A stretch of DNA of 6,024 nucleotides, taken from NCBI GenBank assembly GCA_003648675.1, contig QMPS01000053.1, positions 1 to 6,024 of the forward strand. The letters run 5' to 3'. The position numbers and the translations under genes are program-made. This document shows, in pieces, positions 1 to 5,408 of the stretch. The notes beneath the pieces were generated by a model. It made no database searches. It was not told where the DNA came from and worked only from the letters and a program-made list of their open reading frames with translations. The stretch is from Aquificota bacterium (lineage in GTDB: Bacteria; Thermosulfidibacterota; Thermosulfidibacteria; Thermosulfidibacterales; B14-G1). The number at the start of each line of letters is the position of its first letter. Positions within the stretch are counted from its first letter, which is position 1.

Positions 1-738
1 GGTCTCGATATACTCCGGAGATTCCCTGAGGGTCTGGATGTAAAAGACCCTAAACCCCCTCCAGTAAAGGGAACCCAGATACTCTATAAGACACAAGTCT
101 TTTCCACTGAGGGTAGCCCTGCCTATGTTTTTGAGCTTCCACTTTCCAGAGACCAACCAATGGGGCTCAAAACACACCTCCTGACACCTTTTACCCCCAC
201 TATACTCTAAAATAAAACAGTCCTCAGAAATTCCCAGGGGAATCTTCCCGTGAATCTGAAGTGTGACCTGGGTGGGAGCATGGGTCCTAATGTAGTCTAC
301 CTCCTCCAAAGACAACTCGGGATTAGGGAAGACCCTCACCACTCCCATGTTGTAGAGGAGCTTAGCCGTCTCGTGGGTATAGAGATTGGCGAAGACGCCC
401 AGATGAATAGGGAAGGAGAGCCCAAGACGTCGGACCATCCTCACCAGACCCAGATTATGGACCTCAATACCATCTAAAGGAAGATGGGCCACCTTCTCCA
501 GCAGCTCCTCCAGCCAAGGTAAATCTCTGTTTCTGGGCTCGGCGTAGAGACTGAGATAGCATTTTTTGCCCTCCTCTTTAGCCAACTGAAGAGCTCTCTC
601 CACCAATACGGGATCAGATGAGATGTTCCCTGGCACCATGGGGCAAGTGGGATCACCCAGATAGAGGGCATGATAGGGAGAGAGATCCACCTTTTCTAAC
701 ACATCCAGAGTAGGCACGTGGGTAGAAAGCTCAAACAT
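1..738 (-). CDS. U32-family Fe-S protein, UbiV-like (partial, C-terminus beyond left edge)
   Basis: This frame is open for 246 codons from an ATG at 738 to the window edge without a stop. The N-terminal part contains YLGDPTC, which resembles the segment around the first cluster cysteine of UbiV. Four cysteines (C32, C174, C185, C189) have a spacing close to the [4Fe-4S] ligands of E. coli UbiV (C39, C180, C193, C197). QIHGK before C174 and GKDLCLIEYL further on are also U32-like. Known for the family: UbiV partners UbiU in oxygen-independent ring hydroxylation of ubiquinone precursors; other U32 proteins modify RNA. The start overlaps the end of the upstream U32 gene by 8 bp and has GAGGAG (743-748) 4 nt before it, so the two are probably translationally coupled and act as a heterodimer. 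The substrate is unknown. About 40-50 residues are probably missing, judged from UbiV length. Confidence 0.85.
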   Translation of the reverse strand, partial: MFELSTHVPTLDVLEKVDLSPYHALYLGDPTCPMVPGNISSDPVLVERALQLAKEEGKKCYLSLYAEPRNRDLPWLEELLEKVAHLPLDGIEVHNLGLVRMVRRLGLSFPIHLGVFANLYTHETAKLLYNMGVVRVFPNPELSLEEVDYIRTHAPTQVTLQIHGKIPLGISEDCFILEYSGGKRCQEVCFEPHWLVSGKWKLKNIGRATLSGKDLCLIEYLGSLYWRGFRVFYIQTLRESPEYIET

Positions 739-1585
739 AGCTCTCCTCTTCCCTTATCTTCTCTCGTATAGCCTTAACCAGAGCACGCATCTTCTTCCAT
801 CCCATACCCCTTCCTCCTATTTTCAAAGCCCTCACACCCGCCTGCAAAAGGGCCGGCAATTTCCACAAGTCCCAATAAAACTCCGGAGCCCATTCCCACT
901 CCCTGCCTTTATGGTCCAACCACTCCTGGGAGCAGGTCCGATAACACACACCACTTCTCTTAGAACTCCCTGACCATATCACCGTTCTCAAACCGGAATT
1001 CTCCAGATTCATATCAAAATAACTGCTCATCCTGCAAAGGCCCAGCATGGTGGCGTGGCACCTCACACCAAAGATCATCACCTCGGTCTCCACACTCCTA
1101 GAAGCCAGGGACAGAGTGATCTCTTCTATCTCCTGAGAAGATAAATGAGGGGACAAAACCACCCTGGAGGCTCCCAGGTCCGCCCAAAAATGGGCTTCCT
1201 CTGAGGAAAGTACAACGGCTCCAAGACTGGCGTGGATATCCACCTGGGGATAGTTCTCCTTGATCCTTATGGCCAGGAAGGGATCGCTGCAAATCACCTC
1301 TTTCACGCCACGGAGGATGGCCTCTCGCACCACTCTCCAGGCTTGCTCGGCTTCCATAGGACTGGGCATGAGGTTGAAACTGAGCAAGGCCCTCTTGCCC
1401 TTCTCTTGAGCCCTCTCACAAAGCTCCTCCACCTGAAAAAGGGAAAACTCCTGGTTCCTATCGGCCCTACTCCAACCCCTTATTCCAAAATAGAAAGCAT
1501 CCACGTCCATACTCAGGATACACGAGAGCACCTGAGAATCGCCACAAGGAACGATTATCTCACATCGTTTATCTGCCAGAGGCAT
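731..1585 (-). CDS. U32-family Fe-S protein, UbiU-like
   Basis: A 284-residue protein, counted from the ATG at 1585. It opens with CEIIVPCGDSQVL and DAFYFGIRGWS, matching the first strand and 'DAVYxG' turn of U32 proteins. HASLGAVVLSSEEAHFW and SRVVLSPHLS match the middle of the barrel. Four cysteines (C176, C184, C214, C218) sit in VRC, GLC, GVC and RTC contexts, the usual U32 iron-sulfur pattern. A C-terminal ALKIGGRG replaces the usual KIEGR. No cysteine lies after C218, so the position equivalent to E. coli UbiU C232 is absent, and the protein is shorter than UbiU. An upstream ATG at 1600 is possible (289 aa), but it has no Shine-Dalgarno and would lie only about 7 nt from the predicted transcript start. 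The ATG at 1585 has GAGG 5 nt upstream. It is the first gene of a two-gene unit with the UbiV-like gene. Possible roles are quinone-ring hydroxylation or RNA modification; neither is proven. Confidence 0.85.
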   Translation of the reverse strand: MPLADKRCEIIVPCGDSQVLSCILSMDVDAFYFGIRGWSRADRNQEFSLFQVEELCERAQEKGKRALLSFNLMPSPMEAEQAWRVVREAILRGVKEVICSDPFLAIRIKENYPQVDIHASLGAVVLSSEEAHFWADLGASRVVLSPHLSSQEIEEITLSLASRSVETEVMIFGVRCHATMLGLCRMSSYFDMNLENSGLRTVIWSGSSKRSGVCYRTCSQEWLDHKGREWEWAPEFYWDLWKLPALLQAGVRALKIGGRGMGWKKMRALVKAIREKIREEESYV

Positions 1586-1590
1586 TGGGC

Positions 1591-1594
1591 CCTC
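1591..1594 (-). promoter_or_regulatory. Shine-Dalgarno that favours the 1585 start
   Basis: On the minus strand GAGG, within AGAGAGGG, ends 5 nt before the ATG at 1585. The ATG at 1600 is preceded by GAATTCCC, which has no anti-16S match. This decides the start chosen for the UbiU-like gene. Confidence 0.5.
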
Positions 1595-1614
1595 TCTCAT
1601 GGGAATTCATAGCT

Positions 1615-1644
1615 TTTATACGGGTTTGCCTTGGGCTTCGTCAA
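1615..1644 (-). promoter_or_regulatory. sigma70-type promoter for the U32 pair
   Basis: On the minus strand TTGACG (1644-1639) and TATAAA (1620-1615) are separated by 18 bp, each matching consensus at five of six positions. Transcription would start near 1607-1608, giving a leader of about 22 nt to the ATG at 1585. It is back to back with the likely promoter of the CoA ligase. Confidence 0.6.
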
Positions 1645-1661
1645 GGGAAAGGTACCTTGAC
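1640..1661. promoter_or_regulatory. inverted repeat across both divergent -35 boxes
   Basis: GTCAAGG (1640-1646) and CCTTGAC (1655-1661) form a perfect 7-bp inverted repeat with an 8-bp spacer. Each arm overlaps the -35 box of one of the two divergent transcripts. A regulator bound here could control both the U32 pair and the ligase. Caution: two opposed TTGAC boxes are symmetric by themselves, so only the two extra G-C pairs per arm go beyond what the promoters require. Confidence 0.3.
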
Positions 1662-1685
1662 ACCACAAACACAATGTGCTAACCC
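1657..1685 (+). promoter_or_regulatory. possible promoter for the aryl-CoA ligase
   Basis: A perfect TTGACA (1657-1662) is followed after 17 bp by TAACCC (1680-1685), a poor -10 element, but with TG one base upstream (1677-1678) as in extended -10 promoters. The weak -10 suggests low or activator-dependent expression, or that the real start is elsewhere. Confidence 0.35.
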
Positions 1686-1723
1686 AAAACTCGGTTTGCA
1701 ACCCACAAATTTAGCAGGTCTTT

Positions 1724-1731
1724 AAGGAGGT
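1724..1731 (+). promoter_or_regulatory. near-perfect Shine-Dalgarno of the ligase
   Basis: AAGGAGGT, an eight-base match to the 16S rRNA tail, ends 5 nt before the ATG at 1737. It fixes the ligase start and predicts efficient translation. Confidence 0.85.
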
Positions 1732-1736
1732 GGAAC

Positions 1737-3413
1737 ATGGCCCAAATACCTGAGAATTACTTCCCGCCCAAAGAGTACTGGCCCAAGTATGTGATGCCGG
1801 AAGAGTTTGTAATGCCCGACAACACAAACTTGGCCTACTGCATGTTGGACAGACACATTGACGCAGGGAAGGGCAAGAGGCCCGCAGTGATTTTTGGGGA
1901 CAGAATTATGAGCTACGCTGAACTCCAGGAGGCCTCATGCCGCATCGCCAGCAGTCTAGCAGACCTGGGCGTGGAGAAGCAGGACAGAGTGGCCATCAGG
2001 ATGGTCAACTGCCCCGAAGCTCTGGCCGTCATTTTCGCCATGATGAGGCTAGGTGCCATCCCCGTGCCTATGTCCCCCCTGTGGAGCAAAGACGAAATAG
2101 GTTTTACTCTCAACAACGCCGAGGCCAAATACATCGTTGTTTCTGCCCCTCTAATGGAAGAGGTGGAAAAGGCCAAAGACAAATTCCAGTATACCAAAAA
2201 TGTTATCGTAGTGGGCGGGAACCCCAAGGATTGGGAGGCCAAAGGGTATCTCACCTATGCCTCCCTGTTGGACAAAGGAGATAGTAAGGTTTTCACCGAG
2301 AAGGTAGACGTGGATGACATCGGAGTTATTCTTTACACCTCGGGCACCACAGGACCTCCCAAGGGATGTATCCATTTTGTGAAGGAAATCCTCTGTGAGA
2401 GCTACCTGGTGAACAAATACGTATGGAGGCTGGTGGAGGGCGACATTCTGGGCGGTTCCGCTCCCGTCTCCTTCGCCGCTGGATTCGGCACCTTCGCTCT
2501 CATCCCCTTCTATGCCGGCGCCAGTGTGTGCCTCATCGGCAAGTTTGCCCCCGATGTGCTCCTGGAAACCGTCCAGAAGCACAAAGTAACAGTGCTAACC
2601 GGTCTGCCCACGGCCTACAGAGCCCTGCTACGCTTCCCCGACTTTGACAAGTACGACATCAGCTCCCTGAGAATGGCCACCACCGGCGGTGATGCCCTGG
2701 GTGTGGAGACCTTCAACGCCTGGCTGGAGAAGACAGGACAGCCCATCTACGAAGGTCTGGGCGCCACGGAGATGGTCCATCTCATTACCTCCAACGCCGT
2801 AAATATGATCCCCAAAGCCGGTTCCATTGGTGTTGCCATTCCCGGCTTCGACATCAAAGTCCTGGATGAAAACGGAAACGAGTGCAAACCCGGCGAGGTG
2901 GGCAAGCTCACCGTAATCGGTCCTACAGGGCCCCTTTACTGGAAACCATATGCCGACGATGAGAGGCTCCTCAAGACCCAGAAAGAGTCCGTCACCGAGG
3001 GAAGGGCCAAGCTGGGCGACGCCGTGTACATGGACGAGGACGGCTACATCTTCTTTGTCTCCCGTGAATCCGACATGATTAAGAGCTCGGGCTACAGGAT
3101 TGGTCCTGCCGAGGTAGAAGACGCCCTCAAGAAGCACCCCGCCGTGGCCAATGCAGGAGTCATCGGTTCTCCCGATCCCCTTAAAGGCGAAATCACCAAG
3201 GCCTACGTCATCCTCAAACAGGGCTACTCTGCCTCTGAAGAACTGGCCCAGGAGATCGTGGAGTCCTGCAAAGAGTACATCGCCATCTACAAACTGCCCA
3301 GGGCTGTCTCCTTCTGTGACCAGCTGCCTGTGACGCCCACGGGCAAGCTCCTGCGCAGGATCCTCAAAGAGTGGGACAAAGAGGACAAGTACCCCACCAT
3401 CAGGATTTCGTAA
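1737..3413 (+). CDS. benzoate-CoA-ligase-like aryl/acyl-CoA synthetase (ANL superfamily)
   Basis: A complete 558-residue adenylate-forming enzyme, probably cytosolic: acid + ATP + CoA gives acyl-CoA + AMP + PPi. The P-loop YTSGTTGPPKG is at 200-210. YEGLGATE (338-345) is followed by MVH and SN, a pattern typical of benzoate and 2-aminobenzoate-CoA ligases. GDAVYMDEDGY starts at 427 with the ribose-binding Asp at 428. The hinge segment RESDMIKSSGYRI is at 443-455. PTGK carries the adenylation lysine, K537. All key residues look intact. The C-terminal part (GSPDPLKGEITKAYVILK) also resembles medium-chain acyl-CoA synthetases, so the substrate cannot be fixed: benzoate, aminobenzoate, hydroxybenzoate or another carboxylate. 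It stands alone between its own promoter region and a terminator, with no ring reductase or beta-oxidation gene beside it. The start is set by the strong Shine-Dalgarno. Confidence 0.93.
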   Translation: MAQIPENYFPPKEYWPKYVMPEEFVMPDNTNLAYCMLDRHIDAGKGKRPAVIFGDRIMSYAELQEASCRIASSLADLGVEKQDRVAIRMVNCPEALAVIFAMMRLGAIPVPMSPLWSKDEIGFTLNNAEAKYIVVSAPLMEEVEKAKDKFQYTKNVIVVGGNPKDWEAKGYLTYASLLDKGDSKVFTEKVDVDDIGVILYTSGTTGPPKGCIHFVKEILCESYLVNKYVWRLVEGDILGGSAPVSFAAGFGTFALIPFYAGASVCLIGKFAPDVLLETVQKHKVTVLTGLPTAYRALLRFPDFDKYDISSLRMATTGGDALGVETFNAWLEKTGQPIYEGLGATEMVHLITSNAVNMIPKAGSIGVAIPGFDIKVLDENGNECKPGEVGKLTVIGPTGPLYWKPYADDERLLKTQKESVTEGRAKLGDAVYMDEDGYIFFVSRESDMIKSSGYRIGPAEVEDALKKHPAVANAGVIGSPDPLKGEITKAYVILKQGYSASEELAQEIVESCKEYIAIYKLPRAVSFCDQLPVTPTGKLLRRILKEWDKEDKYPTIRIS

Positions 3414-3432
3414 CCACCCAAGGGACGAACCC

Positions 3433-3465
3433 AAGGGCCCCGGATGACCGGGGCCCTTTCTCCTT
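3433..3465 (+). terminator. intrinsic terminator after the ligase
   Basis: AAGGGCCCCGG (3433-3443), loop ATGA, and CCGGGGCCCTT (3448-3458) form a perfect 11-bp stem, followed by a pyrimidine-rich TCTCCTT. It begins 19 nt after the ligase stop and separates it from the downstream toxin-antitoxin genes. The T-tract is interrupted, but the stem is very stable. Confidence 0.8.
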
Positions 3466-3486
3466 CGCGCGATTGCATGTTCCACC

Positions 3487-3519
3487 CTTTTGCTTTACCT
3501 TTCAAATGTAAAGCAAAAG
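3487..3519. promoter_or_regulatory. 33-bp palindrome, likely toxin-antitoxin operator
   Basis: CTTTTGCTTTAC (3487-3498) and GTAAAGCAAAAG (3508-3519) are perfect 12-bp inverted arms. The 9-bp centre CTTTCAAAT is itself symmetric except for one pair around the middle C at 3503. It ends 11 nt before the antitoxin ATG and abuts its ribosome-binding site. AbrB-type antitoxins usually bind palindromes in their own promoters, so an autoregulatory operator is the natural reading. As RNA the arms would form a hairpin next to the Shine-Dalgarno. A weak -35 candidate TTGCAT (3473-3478) lies just upstream, with no convincing -10. Confidence 0.6.
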
Positions 3520-3530
3520 AAGGGGCAAAC

Positions 3531-3758
3531 ATGGAAGTCTCTGTTAAAATCAGCAAAAAGGGACAAATCACTCTTCCCAAGAGGGTTAGGGAAGCCCTCG
3601 GAGTAAAGGCCGGGGAGAAGCTGGTGATAAAAGAAGAGGAAGGAAAAGTGCTCATTGAGAAGGCCCCATCCTCTCCCTTCGATGAGTTCTATGGATACCT
3701 GAACCTAGAAGGCGTCACCACCGACGAAATAATGAAGGAGATAAGAGGAGAAAGGTGA
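3531..3758 (+). CDS. vapB: AbrB/MazE-like (VapB-type) antitoxin
   Basis: A 75-residue protein with an N-terminal swapped-hairpin AbrB DNA-binding domain at about 1-44: VSVKISKKGQITLPKRVREA, then LGVKAGEKLVIKEEEGKVLIE. The tail (about 46-75, SPFDEFYGYLNLEG then EIMKEIRGER) is the expected toxin-binding segment. The ATG at 3531 was chosen because it begins exactly at the domain and is preceded by GAAGGGG; the frame is open further upstream, but that part is not conserved in character and contains the palindrome. The stop overlaps the toxin start in GTGA (3755-3758), so the two are translationally coupled. Its role is to neutralise the PIN toxin and probably repress its own operon at the 3487-3519 palindrome. 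Confidence 0.9.
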   Translation: MEVSVKISKKGQITLPKRVREALGVKAGEKLVIKEEEGKVLIEKAPSSPFDEFYGYLNLEGVTTDEIMKEIRGER

Positions 3759-4171
3759 TCTATTCCATCGACACCAGTGTTCTGCTGGACATCCTCATAC
3801 CAGACCCGTACTTTGGCCCCTCTTCCAAAGAGACCCTCAAGAGAGCAAGCGCCGAAGGCAGATTGGTTATCTGCCCAGTAGTCTATGCAGAACTCTCTGC
3901 CTTCTTCCGCCAAAAAGCTGAACTCGAAGCCTTCCTCGCCAAAACCGGGATAAAACTTTCGCCCTTTAAGAAAGACCACCTGTGGATAGCCGGAAAGATG
4001 TGGAAAGACTATCTCGCAGGTGGAGGAAAAAGGAAAAATAGAATACTGGCAGATTTCCTCATTGGAGGCTTCAGCAAAACAGAGGCAGATGCCATAATCA
4101 CAAGGGACGCAGCCTTCTACTCGGACACTTTTGGAACGGAAGTTTATTACCTTAAGAAGGATTCTGAGTAG
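3755..4171 (+). CDS. vapC: VapC-type PIN-domain ribonuclease toxin
   Basis: A 138-residue protein, one complete PIN domain. It starts MIYSIDTSVLLDILI, the typical VapC opening. The four expected acidic metal-binding residues are present: D6, E46 (VVYAEL), D100 (ILADFLIG) and D118 (IITRDAAFY). Family members are Mg2+-dependent RNases, often cutting tRNA or rRNA and so arresting growth. The start is a GTG overlapping the antitoxin stop by 4 bp, with GAGGAG (3745-3750) 4 nt upstream. It should be catalytically competent, unlike the second PIN toxin in this window. The RNA target cannot be told from sequence. Confidence 0.92.
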   Translation: MIYSIDTSVLLDILIPDPYFGPSSKETLKRASAEGRLVICPVVYAELSAFFRQKAELEAFLAKTGIKLSPFKKDHLWIAGKMWKDYLAGGGKRKNRILADFLIGGFSKTEADAIITRDAAFYSDTFGTEVYYLKKDSE

Positions 4172-4184
4172 AGTTGGTAGGAAC

Positions 4185-4211
4185 AGGGGTTAAGTCCTCC
4201 TTGTAACCTCT
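4185..4211 (+). other. weak hairpin in the spacer after the first toxin
   Basis: AGGGGTTA (4185-4192) can pair with TAACCTCT (4204-4211), 8 bp with one G-U pair and an 11-nt loop, 13 nt past the toxin stop. No T-run follows, so termination is doubtful. Nothing else is recognisable between 4172 and 4264. Confidence 0.25.
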
Positions 4212-4264
4212 TACCACGTCCTTTCCAGAGGATCTTTCAGTCTCCAAAGTCAACAACTGGTACC

Positions 4265-4293
4265 TTGATTTCGACCCCTTTTCCCTGTATCTT
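4265..4293 (+). promoter_or_regulatory. probable promoter of tRNA-Ser
   Basis: TTGATT (4265-4270) and TATCTT (4288-4293) are separated by 17 bp, each matching consensus at four of six positions. The start would fall near 4300, about 9 nt before the mature tRNA 5' end. Confidence 0.5.
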
Positions 4294-4308
4294 TCCTAGT
4301 GCCACGGC

Positions 4309-4400
<92 letters not shown>

Positions 4401-4419
4401 TTTTAATTTCCCCTCATTC

Positions 4420-4448
4420 TTGACTCCTATTGCGCCTCAGGTTAATCT
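4420..4448 (+). promoter_or_regulatory. possible promoter of the Phd-type module
   Basis: TTGACT (4420-4425, five of six) and TAATCT (4443-4448, three of six) are separated by 17 bp, just past the tRNA gene and upstream of the candidate operator and antitoxin start. Confidence 0.4.
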
Positions 4449-4457
4449 ACCAATGAG

Positions 4458-4481
4458 TTGATCAATCAATTACTTAATCAA
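4458..4481. promoter_or_regulatory. candidate operator of the Phd-type antitoxin
   Basis: An AT-rich stretch contains the 8-bp palindrome TTGATCAA (4458-4465) and a wider inverted pair TTGAT (4458-4462) / ATCAA (4477-4481). It lies between the likely -10 and the ribosome-binding site, where Phd/YefM proteins usually bind to repress their own operons. AT-rich sequence makes small palindromes common, so this is tentative. Confidence 0.35.
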
Positions 4482-4490
4482 AGGACAGAA

Positions 4491-4787
4491 ATGGAAAAGA
4501 AGCTAGCGGCAACCGAAGTCAGGGTCAGATTTGGAGAGATCCTGAAAAGGGTCTCCCAGGGAGAAAAGATCATAGTGGAAAGGGCCGGAACTCCCCTGGC
4601 TGTGATCCTCTCAATAGAGGAGTTCCGCAGGCTCCAAACCCAGGACAAAGAAGGGTCTCGAAAGGAACAGCTCCACAAAATCAAGGCATTGAGAAAGAAT
4701 CTAAAAGGCCCTGTGCCCGATGCTGTGGAGCTCATAGATCAGTCCAGAAAAGAAAGAGAAAATGCCCTCCTCAGTGGTCTGCGTTGA
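4491..4787 (+). CDS. Phd/YefM-family antitoxin
   Basis: A 98-residue protein. The N-terminal Phd/YefM fold spans about 5-48: LAATEVRVRFGEILKRVSQG, then EKIIVERAGTPLAVILSIEE, then FRRL. This is the typical 'short helix, strand, RxGxPxAVLVS' DNA-binding dimer pattern. The charged C-terminal half (KEGSRKEQLHKIKALRK to the end) would be the toxin-binding tail. The ATG at 4491 was chosen because AAAGGA (4480-4485) lies 5 nt upstream and it starts at the domain; an in-frame TTG at 4458 would add 11 unneeded residues and cover the candidate operator. The 3' end overlaps the toxin gene by 26 bp, indicating coupled expression. Confidence 0.88.
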   Translation: MEKKLAATEVRVRFGEILKRVSQGEKIIVERAGTPLAVILSIEEFRRLQTQDKEGSRKEQLHKIKALRKNLKGPVPDAVELIDQSRKERENALLSGLR

Positions 4788-5181
4788 CGCCAGCTTTATA
4801 CTCAGGCTCCTCATAGGCGGCCCAGGAGAAGAGAAGGCCGCCGAGGTCTGGAAGGAATGGGAAGGAACCCAGATCATCGCCCCGGGATTGATCTTTTATG
4901 AGATAGGCAACGCTCTTCATAGGCTGGTTCTCCACGGGACCCTCTCTCCAAAGGGAGCCGAAGAGTTCATGAACACGGCCCTCAACCTGGGCATAAAAAC
5001 CTACCACGAAGACTGGCTCTTCCCCACAGCCATGCAGTTGGCCAGAAAACTCAAACTTCCAGCGCTCTATTACGCCTACTATTTGGCCCTGGCCCAGGCC
5101 ACCAATACCGAACTCTGGACAGCAGACCTCAAACTCTACAAAAAAGCTAGAAAGGCTGTTCCTCTGATCAAAACATTATAA
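4762..5181 (+). CDS. vapC: PIN-domain (VapC-like) toxin with an altered active site
   Basis: A 139-residue PIN protein paired with the Phd-type antitoxin. D9 (VCVDASFILRLL), E47 (IFYEIGNALHRL) and D122 (ELWTADLKLY) are the expected metal ligands. The third acidic position, in the block that normally reads YDAxYLALA, is here YYAYYLALA: Tyr104 (codon TAC at 5071-5073) stands where Asp is expected. A single G-to-T change (GAC to TAC) would explain it. The reading frame is otherwise intact and full length. The protein may therefore be a weakened or dead nuclease that still binds its antitoxin, or it may use another residue. Its start lies inside the antitoxin gene with only a weak purine stretch upstream, so translation is probably coupled. 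Confidence 0.88.
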   Translation: MPSSVVCVDASFILRLLIGGPGEEKAAEVWKEWEGTQIIAPGLIFYEIGNALHRLVLHGTLSPKGAEEFMNTALNLGIKTYHEDWLFPTAMQLARKLKLPALYYAYYLALAQATNTELWTADLKLYKKARKAVPLIKTL

Positions 5182-5191
5182 GCAAAACATC

Positions 5192-5223
5192 AAAAAAATC
5201 CGGGGCTCTGTGAAAGCCCCGGA
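5192..5223 (-). terminator. intrinsic terminator for the mqnC transcript
   Basis: TCCGGGGCT (5199-5207) and AGCCCCGGA (5215-5223) form a 9-bp GC-rich stem with a 7-nt loop. Read on the minus strand, the stem is followed at once by seven T (complement of A at 5192-5198), a classic Rho-independent terminator. On the plus strand no T-run follows, so it would serve the second toxin-antitoxin module only weakly, though it lies 18 nt past that toxin's stop. Confidence 0.8.
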
Positions 5224-5257
5224 AAGTCGAAGGAAAGCTGAAAAAGCAATCAAAGAA

Positions 5258-5326
5258 TCACGACTTCAATGCCTCTATAAATTCCTGCTCGCATTCTCTC
5301 GGTATCTCATAGAAGTTTTTCTCCAT
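5258..5326 (-). CDS. possible 22-residue ORF in the mqnC 3' region
   Basis: On the minus strand an ATG at 5326 opens MEKNFYEIPRECEQEFIEAL, ending KS and TGA. The composition looks protein-like (amphipathic, acidic), and it lies on the same transcript as mqnC before the terminator. There is no good Shine-Dalgarno and no family is recognised. It could be a small protein, the remnant of a lost gene, or chance. Confidence 0.2.
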   Translation of the reverse strand: MEKNFYEIPRECEQEFIEALKS

Positions 5327-5354
5327 TCAACTTACATCACTCGAAAATGGCCTG

Positions 5355-5408
5355 GAACTCCCTTAATCGGTAGGAACTAGAAGTCAGAACTCCCTCAACA
5401 CCCGGTAG
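5355..5408 (-). repeat. imperfect direct repeat of the mqnC 3' end
   Basis: The last codons of mqnC (5387-5408) and a stretch just past its stop (5355-5373) both read CTACCG, then a TT-purine codon, then AGGGAGTTC on the minus strand. In matching frames they encode YRVLREF and YRLREF: a whole codon is missing and the differences are otherwise at third positions (CGG/CGA, TTG/TTA). The second copy continues QAIFE and stops. It may be a decayed duplication. Confidence 0.35.

Noticed and set aside
250..477. Plus-strand ORF of 75 codons
   Set aside because: It lies opposite the UbiV-like U32 gene, whose minus-strand frame is open throughout with family motifs; the plus-strand product shows none.
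2628..3485. Long minus-strand ORF (285 codons) opposite the ligase
   Set aside because: It is antisense to a ligase with all ANL motifs and runs through the terminator hairpin; the product is low-complexity Gly/Val/His-rich, as expected of a shadow frame in GC-biased coding DNA.
3444..3530. Upstream extension of the AbrB-type antitoxin
   Set aside because: The frame is open from 3444, but the extension starts in the terminator loop, spans the palindrome and adds no domain; the ATG at 3531 has its own ribosome-binding site.
1651..4268. Shared 10-mer GGTACCTTGA at 1651-1660 and 4259-4268, both at putative -35 boxes
   Set aside because: Several chance 10-base matches are expected in 6 kb, and the shared part includes the TTGA of the -35 element; the flanks do not match.
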